Below are positions 63,725 through 64,000 of a stretch of 64,000 nt of DNA, one piece after another. Position 1 is the first letter of the stretch; each line of letters opens with the position of its first letter. Source of the stretch: Pseudoduganella violacea (GTDB lineage: Bacteria; Pseudomonadota; Gammaproteobacteria; Burkholderiales; Burkholderiaceae_D). Made by a program: the position numbers and the translations under genes. The notes below the pieces were generated by a model that was given only the letters and a program-made list of their open reading frames with translations, ran no database searches and was not told where the DNA came from. The DNA is taken from positions 1-64,000 of the forward strand of contig NZ_JACHXD010000009.1 of NCBI RefSeq assembly GCF_014191875.1, given 5' to 3'.

Positions 63725-64000
63725 TTATGCGGCGGCATCCAGCGCCACGAATTCGGCATGCAGGGCGATGCTGATATCGCCCGCCAGTTCGGCTAGCCGG
63801 GCTTTCTGCTGTTCCAATTCCGCCTGGCCGGCCTCGAAGGCGGCGATCTTTTGTTCCAGGCTGTCGCTGGCCTCGTGGATGCGTTGCACGGCGGCCAGCC
63901 GGTGCTTCAGCTGCTCCTTGTGCTGGCGGATCTGCGCCTCCAGCGGCGCCATGATGACTTTCAGCCAAGCCTCGGCATCGGCATTCGCGGCCTTGAAGCA
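63725..64000 (-). CDS. Coiled-coil protein of unknown function (partial)
   Basis: The frame runs off the window edge; the last 91 codons are present, ending in TAA 15 nt before the mutY start on the same strand, so the two may share a transcript. The visible part is Glu/Gln/Lys/Ala-rich and almost wholly helical (EAQIRQHKEQLKHRL, SLEQKIAAFEAGQAELEQQKARL), consistent with a coiled coil. I cannot assign a function. Confidence 0.55.
   Translation of the reverse strand, partial: CFKAANADAEAWLKVIMAPLEAQIRQHKEQLKHRLAAVQRIHEASDSLEQKIAAFEAGQAELEQQKARLAELAGDISIALHAEFVALDAAA

Overview
The window looks like a chromosomal segment of a Burkholderiales betaproteobacterium, most like Oxalobacteraceae (Massilia/Janthinobacterium type). 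This rests on high GC, the gene families, the tuf-rpsJ and pilMNOPQ-aroK-aroB-dgt neighbourhoods, the system II cytochrome c maturation genes, and an S3 with a long basic C-terminal tail. The assignment is by recognition only; no database search was possible. Most genes are housekeeping. I saw no phage, integrase, IS transposase, CRISPR array, tRNA or rRNA.

Layout. 1-701: 3' end of tuf (EF-Tu) and rpsJ (S10), closed by a strong terminator. 952-3897: a TonB-dependent receptor. 4098-7769: creB-creC-creD, a two-component system with its inner-membrane target. 7834-12145: two tandem, equally long M4 (thermolysin-like) secreted proteases on the minus strand, each with the same kind of palindrome over its TATAAT box. 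12426-26464: the rest of the S10, spc and alpha ribosomal operons (rplC to rplQ, with secY, infA and rpoA). rpsJ is thus cut off from rplC by about 11.7 kb of unrelated genes, and rplC has its own promoter.

26514-38525 is envelope-centred: an M28 peptidase, DsbD, a Spy/CpxP-like chaperone divergent from an OmpR/EnvZ-type system, an RND efflux adaptor and pump, and an unusual TonB-like protein. 38664-41241: hemB and engB (minus strand) and a dihaem cytochrome c4. 41395-46380: resB and ccsA (cytochrome c assembly) and msrP-msrQ (periplasmic methionine sulfoxide repair). 46460-47410: a lone Rpn/YhgA-type nuclease. 47445-49299: lysA-lptM and divergent cyaY. 49356-51692: penicillin-binding protein 1A. 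52041-57194: pilMNOPQ, the type IV pilus alignment and secretin complex. 57225-59426: a large Ig-like-repeat lipoprotein. 59437-62226: a fused aroK-aroB gene and dgt. 62292-64000: a small coiled-coil membrane protein, mutY and a truncated coiled-coil gene.

The most interesting non-routine items are the split S10 operon, the duplicated M4 proteases with a 248-bp identical patch and matching palindromic promoters, the TonB-like protein with an SxxxH membrane anchor but an unfamiliar C-terminus, the in-frame AroK-AroB fusion, the Ig-repeat lipoprotein between pilQ and aroK, REP-like palindromes at about 30.2 and 38.6 kb, and the small YATK-repeat coiled-coil protein overlapping mutY.
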